Counted from the stretch's first letter, positions 1-5,429 are shown. The stretch is DNA of 9,071 bases from Bacillota bacterium (GCA_021802225.1 JAKAAS010000042.1:1-9071); one strand, 5' to 3'. Translations and numbers: made by a program. Notes: generated from the sequence alone by a model not told the origin.

Positions 1-38
1 TTTGTGCGCGCAATAGAATATAGACAGGAGGATTCGTC

Positions 39-293
39 GTGAGTGATATTGCAGGAACCCCTATTGAAGCAGATTTGAAAGTCGATGCGTCGGGACTCAA
101 ATGCCCAATGCCAGTGATTCGGGCCAAAAAGGGCATCACCAGCGTGGATGTTGGGCAGGTTGTGGAAATCTTATCAACGGATCCCGGGTCCATGGCGGAT
201 TTTAAGGCATGGTCGCGGTCTACGGGTCACGAACTGCTGTCAGCCGAACAGGAAGGTGAAGTCTACCGGTTTTTTATCCGGCGGTCCAAATAA
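39..293 (+). CDS. tusA: TusA-family sulfur carrier protein
   Basis: An 84-residue protein of the TusA/SirA/YeeD fold. These small proteins carry persulfide sulfur on one cysteine and pass it between partners in the cytoplasm, in tRNA thiolation or in sulfur oxidation. The family signature is visible: LKCPMPVIRAK at residues 20-30, a C-P-x-P motif with Cys22 as the expected persulfide site. The length is normal for the family. The start is GTG at 39, chosen because AGGAGGA (26-32) lies six bases before it. A DsrE-family gene follows after 19 bases, a pairing typical of sulfur-relay operons. With this partner a role in sulfur trafficking is more likely than tRNA thiolation alone, but that is inference. 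The upstream promoter is mostly outside the window. Confidence 0.93.
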   Translation: MSDIAGTPIEADLKVDASGLKCPMPVIRAKKGITSVDVGQVVEILSTDPGSMADFKAWSRSTGHELLSAEQEGEVYRFFIRRSK

Positions 294-312
294 TGATGAG
301 GGAGGGCCAACC

Positions 313-657
313 ATGTCGCCTGACGTGAAAAAGTACCTGTATATTTTGACCACGGGTCCTGAAGTGGCTTACCGTGCCGCCTCGCCGTTTTTCCTGGCAA
401 CGACCGCTGCTCTCATGGACCATGAGGTTGCGATGGTTTTCACCATCCGCGCCACAGCTCTTTTGAAAAAGGGCGTGGCAGAGTCGTTAACGGTGAAGGA
501 AGGGGGAGACGGGGCGCGGCTCCAGTTCTTTGTGGACCAGGCGCGGGAGGCCGGTGTGAAATTTTTTGTATGCGCGCCGAGCCTGGACTTGAATGACTGC
601 ACACTGGACGACCTCATTGCGACAGAAGGGGTGGTGGGGGGGCACCGCAGTCAATGA
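313..657 (+). CDS. DsrE-family sulfurtransferase subunit, C-terminus frameshifted
   Basis: As it reads here, 114 residues of the DsrE/DsrF-like family, cytoplasmic proteins that bind or transfer sulfur and often act with TusA. Visible features are the N-terminal strand YLYILTTGPE (9-18), a long helix to about residue 38, and FFVCAPSLDLNDC (85-97) with Cys87 at the usual family cysteine position and a second cysteine at 96. ATG 313 is preceded by GGAGGG (301-306). The reading frame ends early: after a run of seven Gs (636-642) the frame reads HRSQ-stop. One G fewer would continue as GGTAVNEMALDSDVVITF and stop at 692-694. That is a typical DsrE C-terminus, giving 126 residues and a stop 14 bases before the next gene. 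The tail is therefore frameshifted by mutation or sequencing error. It lies between TusA and the GAF gene, probably in one operon. Confidence 0.88.
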   Translation: MSPDVKKYLYILTTGPEVAYRAASPFFLATTAALMDHEVAMVFTIRATALLKKGVAESLTVKEGGDGARLQFFVDQAREAGVKFFVCAPSLDLNDCTLDDLIATEGVVGGHRSQ

Positions 658-708
658 GATGGCATTGGATTCAGATGTGGTGATCACATTCTAGATGAGG
701 AGCCGGCA

Positions 709-1158
709 ATGAGAGGCACGGACCATCAGGAAAACTTGGAGCGGATTGACGGTTGGCTGAAACAGGGCGCTGATGACGTGGCGGTTATGGCTAATGTCGT
801 GGCCTTGCTAAGACATTGGTGGCCTGAGTGGACTTGGCTCGGATTCTACCGGGCCGCCCATCCGGGGCAGGATTTAACGTTAGGGCCATTCAGCGGGGAC
901 ACGGCCCCGGTCGTAATTCCGTGGGGGCAGGGCATTATCGGATCCTGCGCCCAAGAGCGCAGCGTGCAGATTGCCGGAGCGGTGAAATATTTTCCCGGGT
1001 ACATTCCGGCTATCGCCGAAACCCGCTGTGAGGCCGCTCTGCCCATTATTCACCGCGGGCACTTGCGTGCGGTTCTCGACTGCCAGTCGCCGCGGGAAGA
1101 CGGTCTCGACTTAGTGGACATTGAGTGGCTGGGCGAGATTGCCAGCCGCCTCAGCTGA
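709..1158 (+). CDS. GAF-domain protein, fRMsr-like with altered cysteines
   Basis: A 149-residue single-GAF-domain protein. Its layout follows free methionine-(R)-sulfoxide reductase (fRMsr/YebR): WTWLGFYR (41-48), LTLGPFSGD (56-64), IPWGQGIIGSC (70-80), YFPGYIPAIAETRCEAALPI (94-113) and AVLDCQSP (121-128). In fRMsr the catalytic cysteines sit in segments like GVCGTA and HIACD. Here those positions read GIIGSC and YIPAIAETRC, so cysteines are present (80, 107, 125) but shifted. Methionine-sulfoxide reduction is therefore uncertain; a small-molecule or redox-sensing GAF protein is the alternative. ATG 709 has GAGGAG (697-702) six bases upstream. It follows the frame-corrected dsrE stop by 14 bases, so it is probably cotranscribed with tusA and dsrE. 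A large hairpin starts at its stop codon. Confidence 0.75.
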   Translation: MRGTDHQENLERIDGWLKQGADDVAVMANVVALLRHWWPEWTWLGFYRAAHPGQDLTLGPFSGDTAPVVIPWGQGIIGSCAQERSVQIAGAVKYFPGYIPAIAETRCEAALPIIHRGHLRAVLDCQSPREDGLDLVDIEWLGEIASRLS

Positions 1159-1215
1159 CGCAGGACAATACGCTGCGGGCTCTGGTTTTACGGGAGCCGG
1201 CAGCGTATTTGCGTC
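1157..1215. other. Large imperfect inverted repeat at the operon end
   Basis: The core is a perfect 10-bp inverted repeat, AATACGCTGC (1167-1176) and GCAGCGTATT (1200-1209). Inside it, across a single G-G mismatch, GGCTC (1178-1182) pairs with GAGCC (1194-1198) around an 11-base loop. Outside it, GACGCA (1157-1162) pairs with TGCGTC (1210-1215), leaving a four-base bulge. This gives 21 paired bases. The structure overlaps the stop codon of the GAF gene. No T-run follows on either strand, so it is not a canonical intrinsic terminator. A mRNA 3'-end stabiliser, a non-canonical terminator or a dispersed palindromic element are the possibilities. Confidence 0.6.
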
Positions 1216-1259
1216 TGACAGGATGGCAATAAGGCGCTACCGCCTGCAGAAAGGCACCG

Positions 1260-1290
1260 GGGACATCGACCAGGGAAAATTCTCTATAAT
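1260..1290 (+). promoter_or_regulatory. Candidate promoter, distal, for the 1392 gene
   Basis: A perfect TATAAT lies at 1285-1290, with a weak GGGACA (1260-1265) 19 bases upstream as a possible -35. It sits between the hairpin ending the tusA cluster and the next gene, where a new promoter is expected. The -35 match and spacing are poor. Confidence 0.35.
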
Positions 1291-1343
1291 GCAGATCACA
1301 GCTTTCACAACAGAGCGTACAGACCTGGCGCGGCACTTGAGCG

Positions 1344-1372
1344 GTTTTGTGCGCGCCGAGAATCGTTATAAT
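1344..1372 (+). promoter_or_regulatory. Candidate promoter, proximal, for the 1392 gene
   Basis: A perfect TATAAT lies at 1367-1372. The hexamer 17 bases upstream is GTTTTG (1344-1349), a poor -35. The -10 lies only 20 bases before the ATG at 1392, so a transcript from here would have a very short leader that would barely include the purine-rich ribosome binding site at 1376-1387. Confidence 0.3.
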
Positions 1373-1391
1373 AATGGGAGGAAGGGAACTG

Positions 1392-1736
1392 ATGGCTGAG
1401 AGTGAACTGAGACTCGACTACTGGATAGGAACGCGAACTCACCCGCGATTTCCCTTATGGGTGATATTTAAGGAGATCGGCCACAGCAGCGGGCAGGCCG
1501 ATGGCCATCCTTACGGCCGCCGTTCATCCCGGTCGGTGTCCGAGCTGCTGAACACTCTCGAGCGCAGCCCAGACATTTCGGCAGCAGCAAAAAGCATGGG
1601 GGTGCCTGAACAGGAATTGCGTGCCGCTTTATGGTATGCCGCATGGGTTCTCGATGGCTTGACCCCGCCAGCAGAATGGAAAGAATGGAATGATAAGGTT
1701 GACGAGGCGTGGCGCAGCCACACGCTTTGTGAATAG
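1392..1736 (+). CDS. Hypothetical protein with helix-turn-helix-like segment
   Basis: A 114-residue soluble protein whose family I do not recognise. The N-terminal half is rich in aromatic and basic residues (LDYWIGTRTHPRFPLWVIF, 7-25). The second half, around residues 50-88, reads SVSELLNTLERSPDISAAAK followed by SMGVPEQELRAALWYAAWVL. Its helix, turn (the SMGVP segment) and helix spacing resembles a helix-turn-helix, and the RAALWYAAWVL helix recalls the C-terminal helix of DUF433-type antitoxin-like proteins. That resemblance is weak. ATG 1392 was chosen because GGGAGGAAGGGA (1376-1387) precedes it; an ATG-less upstream extension to 1347 lacks such a site. No toxin-like partner gene is next to it. 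A DNA-binding role is a guess. Confidence 0.7.
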   Translation: MAESELRLDYWIGTRTHPRFPLWVIFKEIGHSSGQADGHPYGRRSSRSVSELLNTLERSPDISAAAKSMGVPEQELRAALWYAAWVLDGLTPPAEWKEWNDKVDEAWRSHTLCE

Positions 1737-1746
1737 GAACTCACAA

Positions 1747-1848
1747 ATGGCGCGAGCCGCAGTATTCCTAGATTTAGACAGACGGTATCCGGGCCAAGGG
1801 GGGAGGGCCGCTGACCTCCGGCTTTGTGCCCCGGGGTTTCACCGCTGA
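1747..1848 (+). CDS. Possible 33-residue ORF with HAD-like start
   Basis: A short ORF fills the gap between the 1392 gene and the PrsW gene. ATG 1747 has AGGAA (1735-1739) seven bases upstream, and the stop is TGA at 1846-1848. The N-terminus, MARAAVFLDLDRR, resembles the first strand and DxD motif of HAD-superfamily phosphatases (hhhhDxDxT). The threonine is missing, and the rest of the peptide is arginine- and glycine-rich without recognisable structure. It could be a decayed HAD gene start, a small real peptide or chance coding in GC-rich DNA. Confidence 0.2.
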   Translation: MARAAVFLDLDRRYPGQGGRAADLRLCAPGFHR

Positions 1849-1869
1849 GAGCGTGCACAGGGAGATGAT

Positions 1870-2829
1870 GTGGTGAATTTACCGCCGGGAATGAATCGGT
1901 GCGCCCAATGTGGCGACCCAGTAGATGGGGTGCTGTGTGATGCCTGCCGGGGCCAGCGGGGCGGATTGTTTTCCATCGCCTACCGCCGGCTGCCCCGCAA
2001 TCCGCTGCTCTATATCGTGACTATTGTCAAGTCCCGCCTGTTTCTGGGCCTGTTGATTTTCGCGACGGTGCCTATTTTGCTTGGAGACTTGAACCTGAAT
2101 GTCGTGGATGGAATGATGGTGTACTTTTCCTTGTTCTGGTTTTTTATTTTTCAGCCATTGATGGCGGCCCAGATGCAGATGCCACTGCGGTCCGTGGTGA
2201 TGGATATTGCCGCATACATTTTTACGGGAATTATCGGAGTGCTCTTTGCTTTGGCCGTTGAGTCATTTTGGATAGATCACGGAGCCAACCTGCTCCTCAA
2301 CTCCCGCTACCTGCTGATTTCGGCCCCGGCTTATGTGCTGTTCATTGGGCTCACGGAGGAATTTGCCAAACAAATCTTCGTACTCATCATCTTTACGGTC
2401 AACCGGGTCAAGAACAAGGTCTGGAACCCTTTAGTCTATATGATGATTGGAATCAGTTCCGGCCTCGGGTTTTCGGCTGTAGAAAATATTTCATACGTGC
2501 AGCACGGCATCTCGTTTGACGTACTGCACCGCAGTGTCGGTTTAGGAACGATCACCGCCTTGACGCGGGCGCTGTATACACCATTTTTGCACGCCGTGTG
2601 GGCGGGCATTGTCGCCTACGGGCTGGGAGTGGTGGCGAAGAGAGGATATCATGACTGGCATCTGGCGGTTGGGGCGTTTCTTTTGGCCGCAATCTTCCAC
2701 GGCTTTTACGATGCGTCGTTACAGGCCCATGGAGGATTATCAGTGCTGGATGTGGGAGTATCATACCTGGTTTTTCTGAGCCTGCTATTGAACAACCGGC
2801 GCCAAAATGGCCTGTCAGTCTCTCCCTAG
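1870..2829 (+). CDS. PrsW-family intramembrane protease with zinc ribbon
   Basis: A 319-residue polytopic membrane protein of the PrsW family (glutamic-type intramembrane proteases related to CPBP/CAAX enzymes). In Bacillus, PrsW makes a first cut in an anti-sigma factor; the substrate here is unknown. Residues 11-26 form a zinc ribbon (C11-x2-C14-x8-C23-x2-C26). About eight hydrophobic segments follow between residues 54 and 308. The family motifs occur in order: LTEEFAKQ (161-168, Glu-Glu and Lys), GLGFSAVENISY (198-209), FLHAVWAG (239-246) and IFHGFYD (275-281), placing the glutamates, histidines and aspartate in the membrane. Start: GTG 1870 or GTG 1873, both downstream of AGGGAG (1859-1864); a later ATG at 1891 would still keep the zinc ribbon. 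It converges on prs with a 15-base gap, leaving little room for a terminator. Confidence 0.88.
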   Translation: MVNLPPGMNRCAQCGDPVDGVLCDACRGQRGGLFSIAYRRLPRNPLLYIVTIVKSRLFLGLLIFATVPILLGDLNLNVVDGMMVYFSLFWFFIFQPLMAAQMQMPLRSVVMDIAAYIFTGIIGVLFALAVESFWIDHGANLLLNSRYLLISAPAYVLFIGLTEEFAKQIFVLIIFTVNRVKNKVWNPLVYMMIGISSGLGFSAVENISYVQHGISFDVLHRSVGLGTITALTRALYTPFLHAVWAGIVAYGLGVVAKRGYHDWHLAVGAFLLAAIFHGFYDASLQAHGGLSVLDVGVSYLVFLSLLLNNRRQNGLSVSP

Positions 2830-2844
2830 GCTAGCCAGGCCGGG

Positions 2845-3786
2845 TCACTCGAAAAGCCGCGACACGGATAGGTTTTCATGGATCCGCATAATCGCCTCGG
2901 CCAGCAATGGGGCAACAGAGATCAACTGGGTTCGCTCGGGAGCGGCCGGCACAGGGATTGTGTCTGTCACGATAATCGCCTGCAGGGCCAGGTCTGAAAG
3001 ATTCCCAGCTGCTTCCCCAGAGAATACCGGATGGGTGGCGGCCGCATAGATGCCATGGGCCCCAAGACTGCGAATTGACTGGACGGCTCGGGCTACGGTC
3101 GCGCCGGTATCAATGAGGTCGTCCAAAATCACGACGCTTTTCCCTCGAACATTGCCGATGACATTGACTACCTCTGGCATCCCTGGTTCCGGCTGCCGCT
3201 TATCAATAAACCCCAGAGGCGCTGACAGCAGCTTGGCCATGTGCCGGGCTCGGTGAACTCCCCTGGCATCGGGAGAAAATATCATCAATTGGTCCAGTTG
3301 TTTGTCGCGAATGGCCGCAGCCAGAATCCCGGCGCTCTGTAGATTATCAACGGGAATGTCGAAAAAACCCTGCAATTGCGGCGTATGCAGGTCAATGGTC
3401 AATACGCGCTCCGCGCCTGCTGACATGATCAGGTTCGCGACGAGTTTAGCGGAAATGGGTTCCCGCCCGCGTTCTTTGCGGTCCTGCCGGCTATAGCCAT
3501 AAAAGGGCACCACCGCGGTCACGCGTCTGGCCGAGGCGCGGCGCGCGGCGTCAATCATCAACAGCAACTCCATGATGTTGTCATTGACCGGAGATGAAGT
3601 GGGCTGCAAAATAAATACATCGCACCCTCTCACATTGTCGAGAATGCGGATCCGTATTTCTCCGTTGGAGAACTTGCCCACATCCGCGTTTCCGATGGGG
3701 ATGCCCAAATACTCCCCGATTTTTTCGGAGAGAGGGTGGTTTGCGCTGCCTGATAATAATTTCAGCGGCCCTTCGCGCTCAAACAT
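2845..3786 (-). CDS. prs: Ribose-phosphate pyrophosphokinase (PRPP synthetase)
   Basis: A 313-residue, full-length class I PRPP synthetase. It makes 5-phosphoribosyl diphosphate from ribose 5-phosphate and ATP, the precursor for purines, pyrimidines, NAD, histidine and tryptophan. Visible motifs: GKFSNGEIRIRI (37-48), the ATP-binding FYGYSRQDRK (95-104), the signature DLHTPQLQGFFDIPVDNL (132-149), the flexible loop SPDARGVHRAR (171-181) and the PRPP loop ILDDLIDTGAT (220-230), with SVAPLLAEAI near the end. The loop reads ARG where many homologues have xGG, and DTGAT replaces the more common DTAGT, so it is somewhat divergent. The start is ATG at 3786, since GGAAGGGG lies just upstream on the minus strand; a longer frame to 3870 has no such site. 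A candidate promoter lies at 3907-3934. It is divergent from the proBA T-box leader. Confidence 0.97.
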   Translation of the reverse strand: MFEREGPLKLLSGSANHPLSEKIGEYLGIPIGNADVGKFSNGEIRIRILDNVRGCDVFILQPTSSPVNDNIMELLLMIDAARRASARRVTAVVPFYGYSRQDRKERGREPISAKLVANLIMSAGAERVLTIDLHTPQLQGFFDIPVDNLQSAGILAAAIRDKQLDQLMIFSPDARGVHRARHMAKLLSAPLGFIDKRQPEPGMPEVVNVIGNVRGKSVVILDDLIDTGATVARAVQSIRSLGAHGIYAAATHPVFSGEAAGNLSDLALQAIIVTDTIPVPAAPERTQLISVAPLLAEAIMRIHENLSVSRLFE

Positions 3787-3906
3787 AATATCCCCTTCCG
3801 GATTTTGGCCACCCTGAGATACCGCGGTTCTTGTTCTTTCGCCGGCGCGCACAGCCAAATTTTTCCCCAAGGCTTAATATGTGGCTTCTTGCCTCAACCC
3901 GCCTCT

Positions 3907-3934
3907 ATCATAGGACATTTCGCGTTTTTGCACA
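3907..3934 (-). promoter_or_regulatory. Candidate prs promoter
   Basis: On the minus strand TATGAT (3912-3907) forms a good -10, with TGTGCA (3934-3929) 16 bases upstream as a weak -35. Transcription would begin near 3900, giving prs a leader of about 115 bases. The -35 is poor, so this is tentative. Confidence 0.35.
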
Positions 3935-4017
3935 CTACAGGTTTTTACACGGTATTTCTTGCCCGGCAAGGGGCGGAGTTGGTTTTTAAGATGCGGCGGC
4001 GTTACCTAGCCCGCAGG

Positions 4018-4049
4018 CAGTGCTTTCAAAGGAAGCCGATTCGGCACTG
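4018..4049. other. Compact three-way-junction palindrome
   Basis: CAGTG (4018-4022) pairs with CACTG (4045-4049). Exactly filling the space between them are two smaller hairpins: CTTTC/GGAAG around AAA (4023-4035, one G-T pair) and CCG/CGG around ATT (4036-4044). Every base is paired or in a loop. It lies between the two divergent promoters, so it may not be transcribed. Function unknown; possibly a cruciform-prone site or remnant of a structured RNA. Confidence 0.3.
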
Positions 4050-4072
4050 TCGAATATTTGGGGCCCGTGCGG

Positions 4073-4117
4073 CATGACAATGACCCAGGCGGATCATTGT
4101 CATGAAGGCAATTGTCA
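4073..4117. promoter_or_regulatory. Inverted repeat with three TGACAAT boxes, candidate operator
   Basis: CATGACAATGA (4073-4083) and TCATTGTCATG (4094-4104) form a perfect 11-bp inverted repeat around a 10-base centre. A third half-site, ATTGTCA (4111-4117), repeats the right arm in direct orientation 15 bases further on. The boxes lie between the divergent prs and proBA promoters, where a shared operator would sit. No T-run follows, so a terminator is unlikely. The cognate regulator cannot be named from the sequence. Confidence 0.4.
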
Positions 4118-4191
4118 AAATGGCGCTGAAAAAACCCCTTGGCTGATCTAGAGGAATGCAGGCCGCTGACCCTAGATTATGACGTCTTTTG

Positions 4192-4200
4192 TGGTAGAAT
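4192..4200 (+). promoter_or_regulatory. Extended -10 promoter for the proBA leader
   Basis: TGGTAGAAT (4192-4200) matches the extended -10 consensus TGnTAnAAT. No good -35 is seen at the right distance, which extended -10 promoters tolerate. The expected start point is near A4207, giving a leader of about 410 bases before proB that includes the whole T-box. An imperfect inverted repeat (ATCTAG at 4146-4151 and CTAGAT at 4172-4177) overlaps the -35 area. Confidence 0.45.
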
Positions 4201-4206
4201 ATTTTT

Positions 4207-4311
4207 ATGGAAGGCCGAAAACCGCCGTTCCACGTCATACGTTCGGACGGAGCCTTGAGGGAGCGGATGGAGAACACACCGCCGCTATCAACCGAGAAGT
4301 CCCGGCTTTAG
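4207..4311 (+). CDS. Possible leader ORF with two Pro-Pro pairs
   Basis: A 34-codon ORF beginning at the predicted transcription start of the proBA leader, so it would be read from a leaderless mRNA. It contains two tandem proline codon pairs (CCG-CCG at 4222-4227 and 4279-4284) and stops at TAG 4309-4311, 48 bases before the T-box stem I. An internal ATG at 4267 behind AGGGAG (4258-4263) would give a 14-residue peptide MENTPPLSTEKSRL. A proline-sensing leader peptide is conceivable, but CCG is common in GC-rich DNA and no homologue is recognised. Confidence 0.2.
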   Translation: MEGRKPPFHVIRSDGALRERMENTPPLSTEKSRL

Positions 4312-4359
4312 CCAGGGAGAGTCGCCAATCGATTAGGTGCAGGAGGATTTCAGCTTTCC

Positions 4360-4594
4360 ATTGTGAGAAAGACTCCGGGCGCCAGTGCCGCAATGATGAA
4401 GCCAAGGACCCAAGCTCTTATCCTAAGCGAGCCAGATGGTGTGAAAGCTGGTGTTAAGAGGGGGTGCTGCCCACTTCGGAGCAATTCTGCGATGAGCAGG
4501 ACGGTCCGGCCGTTATCCGGGAGACAAGGGGCCGTTTTACGGCAACCGAGGTGGTACCGCGGAATCTTCCGTCCTCATGAGGGCGGATTTTTTT
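4360..4594 (+). promoter_or_regulatory. T-box riboswitch, proline specifier CCC, controlling proBA
   Basis: A complete tRNA-sensing T-box leader. Stem I begins with ATTGT (4360-4364) pairing with GCAAT (4481-4485). The GAGAAAGA segment (4365-4372) follows, and the apical CCAG-ATGGTGTGAAAG-CTGG loop lies at about 4433-4451. The 3' side reads CTGCCCACTTCGGAGCAAT; in line with the B. subtilis glyQS leader, where GGC is followed by A and a 12-base segment ending GAGCAAT, the specifier codon is CCC (4470-4472), proline. Stem III is GCCGT/ACGGC (4531-4543). The antiterminator contains the T-box proper, GAGGTGGTACCGCGG (4548-4562). In it GAGG pairs with CCTC (4573-4576) and GCGGA with TCCGT, leaving the bulge TGGTACC, whose TGGT would pair with the ACCA end of uncharged tRNA. 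Known family behaviour: uncharged tRNA-Pro stabilises the antiterminator and lets proBA be read. Confidence 0.95.
4568..4594 (+). terminator. T-box-controlled intrinsic terminator
   Basis: TCCGTCCT (4568-4575) pairs with AGGGCGGA (4580-4587) around loop CATG, eight pairs including one T-G, followed by seven Ts (4588-4594) and another T-rich stretch. Its 5' arm is the same segment that the antiterminator needs, so the two folds exclude each other. It lies 23 bases before the proB start. Confidence 0.9.
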
Positions 4595-4617
4595 ATTTTC
4601 TTCTAGGAGGATGTCCA

Positions 4618-5382
4618 GTGCGCGTCGTGGTAAAAATCGGCACATCAAGCATCTGCGGAGATGACGGCTTGCTGATGGATGACCGGGTGCAGCATCTCGC
4701 CGGGCAGATGGCGTGGGCATGCCAAAACGGCTATGAACTGATTGTCGTCTCATCTGGAGCAGTGGGCGCGGGGATTGGCCGGACCGGCCGGCACCCCCAT
4801 GATCTTATCGAGAAGCAGGCACTGGCGGCTATTGGTCAGGCCCGGCTGATGCAAGCGTACCAGCGCCATCTGCCGGACATCGCTGTCGCCCAAATTCTCT
4901 TGACCCGGGCGGACCTCGAACATGAGGAGCGGAGGGGAAATTCGTCGAATACCATTAAGCGCCTTCTGGAATGGGGAGCATTGCCGGTGGTAAATGAAAA
5001 TGACACCGTAGCGCATGAAGAAATCCGCATCGGAGACAACGACACTCTGGCCGCGCGGGTGGCGGAGCTGGTCCAGGCTGACCTTTTGATCCTACTCTCC
5101 GATGTGGACGGGCTATATACGGAGGACCCCCGTACGGCGCCTCATGCAGAGCATATCAGCAGGGTGCGGTGGGTGACTCAGGAAATGCTGGCGCACAATT
5201 CCGGAGCGCGAGGACCGTGGGGGACTGGCGGGATGCATACCAAACTGCAGGCCGCTGCGCTGGCTCAGAAGAGCGGAATCCCCACAGTTCTTGCCGACAG
5301 CCAGACGCTGGGGGTGCTTCAACATTTGCTTCAGGGGGAGCCCTTGCGGGCCACCTATTTTCTCAGCCAGCCTGAAATCTGA
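4618..5382 (+). CDS. proB: Glutamate 5-kinase, PUA-less
   Basis: Phosphorylates glutamate with ATP to glutamyl 5-phosphate, the first and feedback-controlled step of proline synthesis. It is an amino-acid-kinase-fold protein of 254 residues. Motifs: VKIGTSS (5-11), VVSSGAVGAGIG (43-54), ALAAIGQARL (70-79), PVVNENDTVA, RIGDNDTLAARVAEL, LLSDVDGLYTEDP and the glycine loop GTGGMHTKLQAA. The protein ends about 30 residues after that loop and lacks the C-terminal PUA domain of the roughly 370-residue E. coli-type enzyme, like the short kinases of some other bacteria. The start is GTG 4618, seven bases after AGGAGG (4605-4610). The ATG at 4611 is in another frame, and the longer frame back to 4363 runs through the T-box. 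It is controlled by the T-box, with proA 47 bases downstream. Confidence 0.96.
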   Translation: MRVVVKIGTSSICGDDGLLMDDRVQHLAGQMAWACQNGYELIVVSSGAVGAGIGRTGRHPHDLIEKQALAAIGQARLMQAYQRHLPDIAVAQILLTRADLEHEERRGNSSNTIKRLLEWGALPVVNENDTVAHEEIRIGDNDTLAARVAELVQADLLILLSDVDGLYTEDPRTAPHAEHISRVRWVTQEMLAHNSGARGPWGTGGMHTKLQAAALAQKSGIPTVLADSQTLGVLQHLLQGEPLRATYFLSQPEI

Positions 5383-5429
5383 GACGGGATTGACAGGCCG
5401 CTATGATGAAATTCGGGGAGGGAATGACG

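Noticed and set aside
1..1356. TTTGTGCGCGC occurs at 1-11 and again at 1346-1356, both upstream of genes.
   Set aside because: Several identical 11-mers are expected by chance in 9 kb, and the distance to the following -10-like sequence differs (2 versus 10 bases).
2827..2840. Palindrome GGCTAGCC in the gap between the convergent PrsW gene and prs as a two-way terminator.
   Set aside because: The stem is very short and no T-run follows on either strand.
4179..4457. 92-codon plus-strand frame covering the proBA leader.
   Set aside because: It has no ribosome binding site, runs into the T-box stem I, and its sequence shows no family resemblance.
4363..4617. N-terminal extension of proB by 85 codons.
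   Set aside because: The sequence is the T-box leader with a terminator; the extension has no protein family features.
4611..4620. ATG at 4611 as an alternative proB start.
   Set aside because: It is in a different frame from the glutamate-kinase motifs and touches the AGGAGG; GTG 4618 is in frame with correct spacing.
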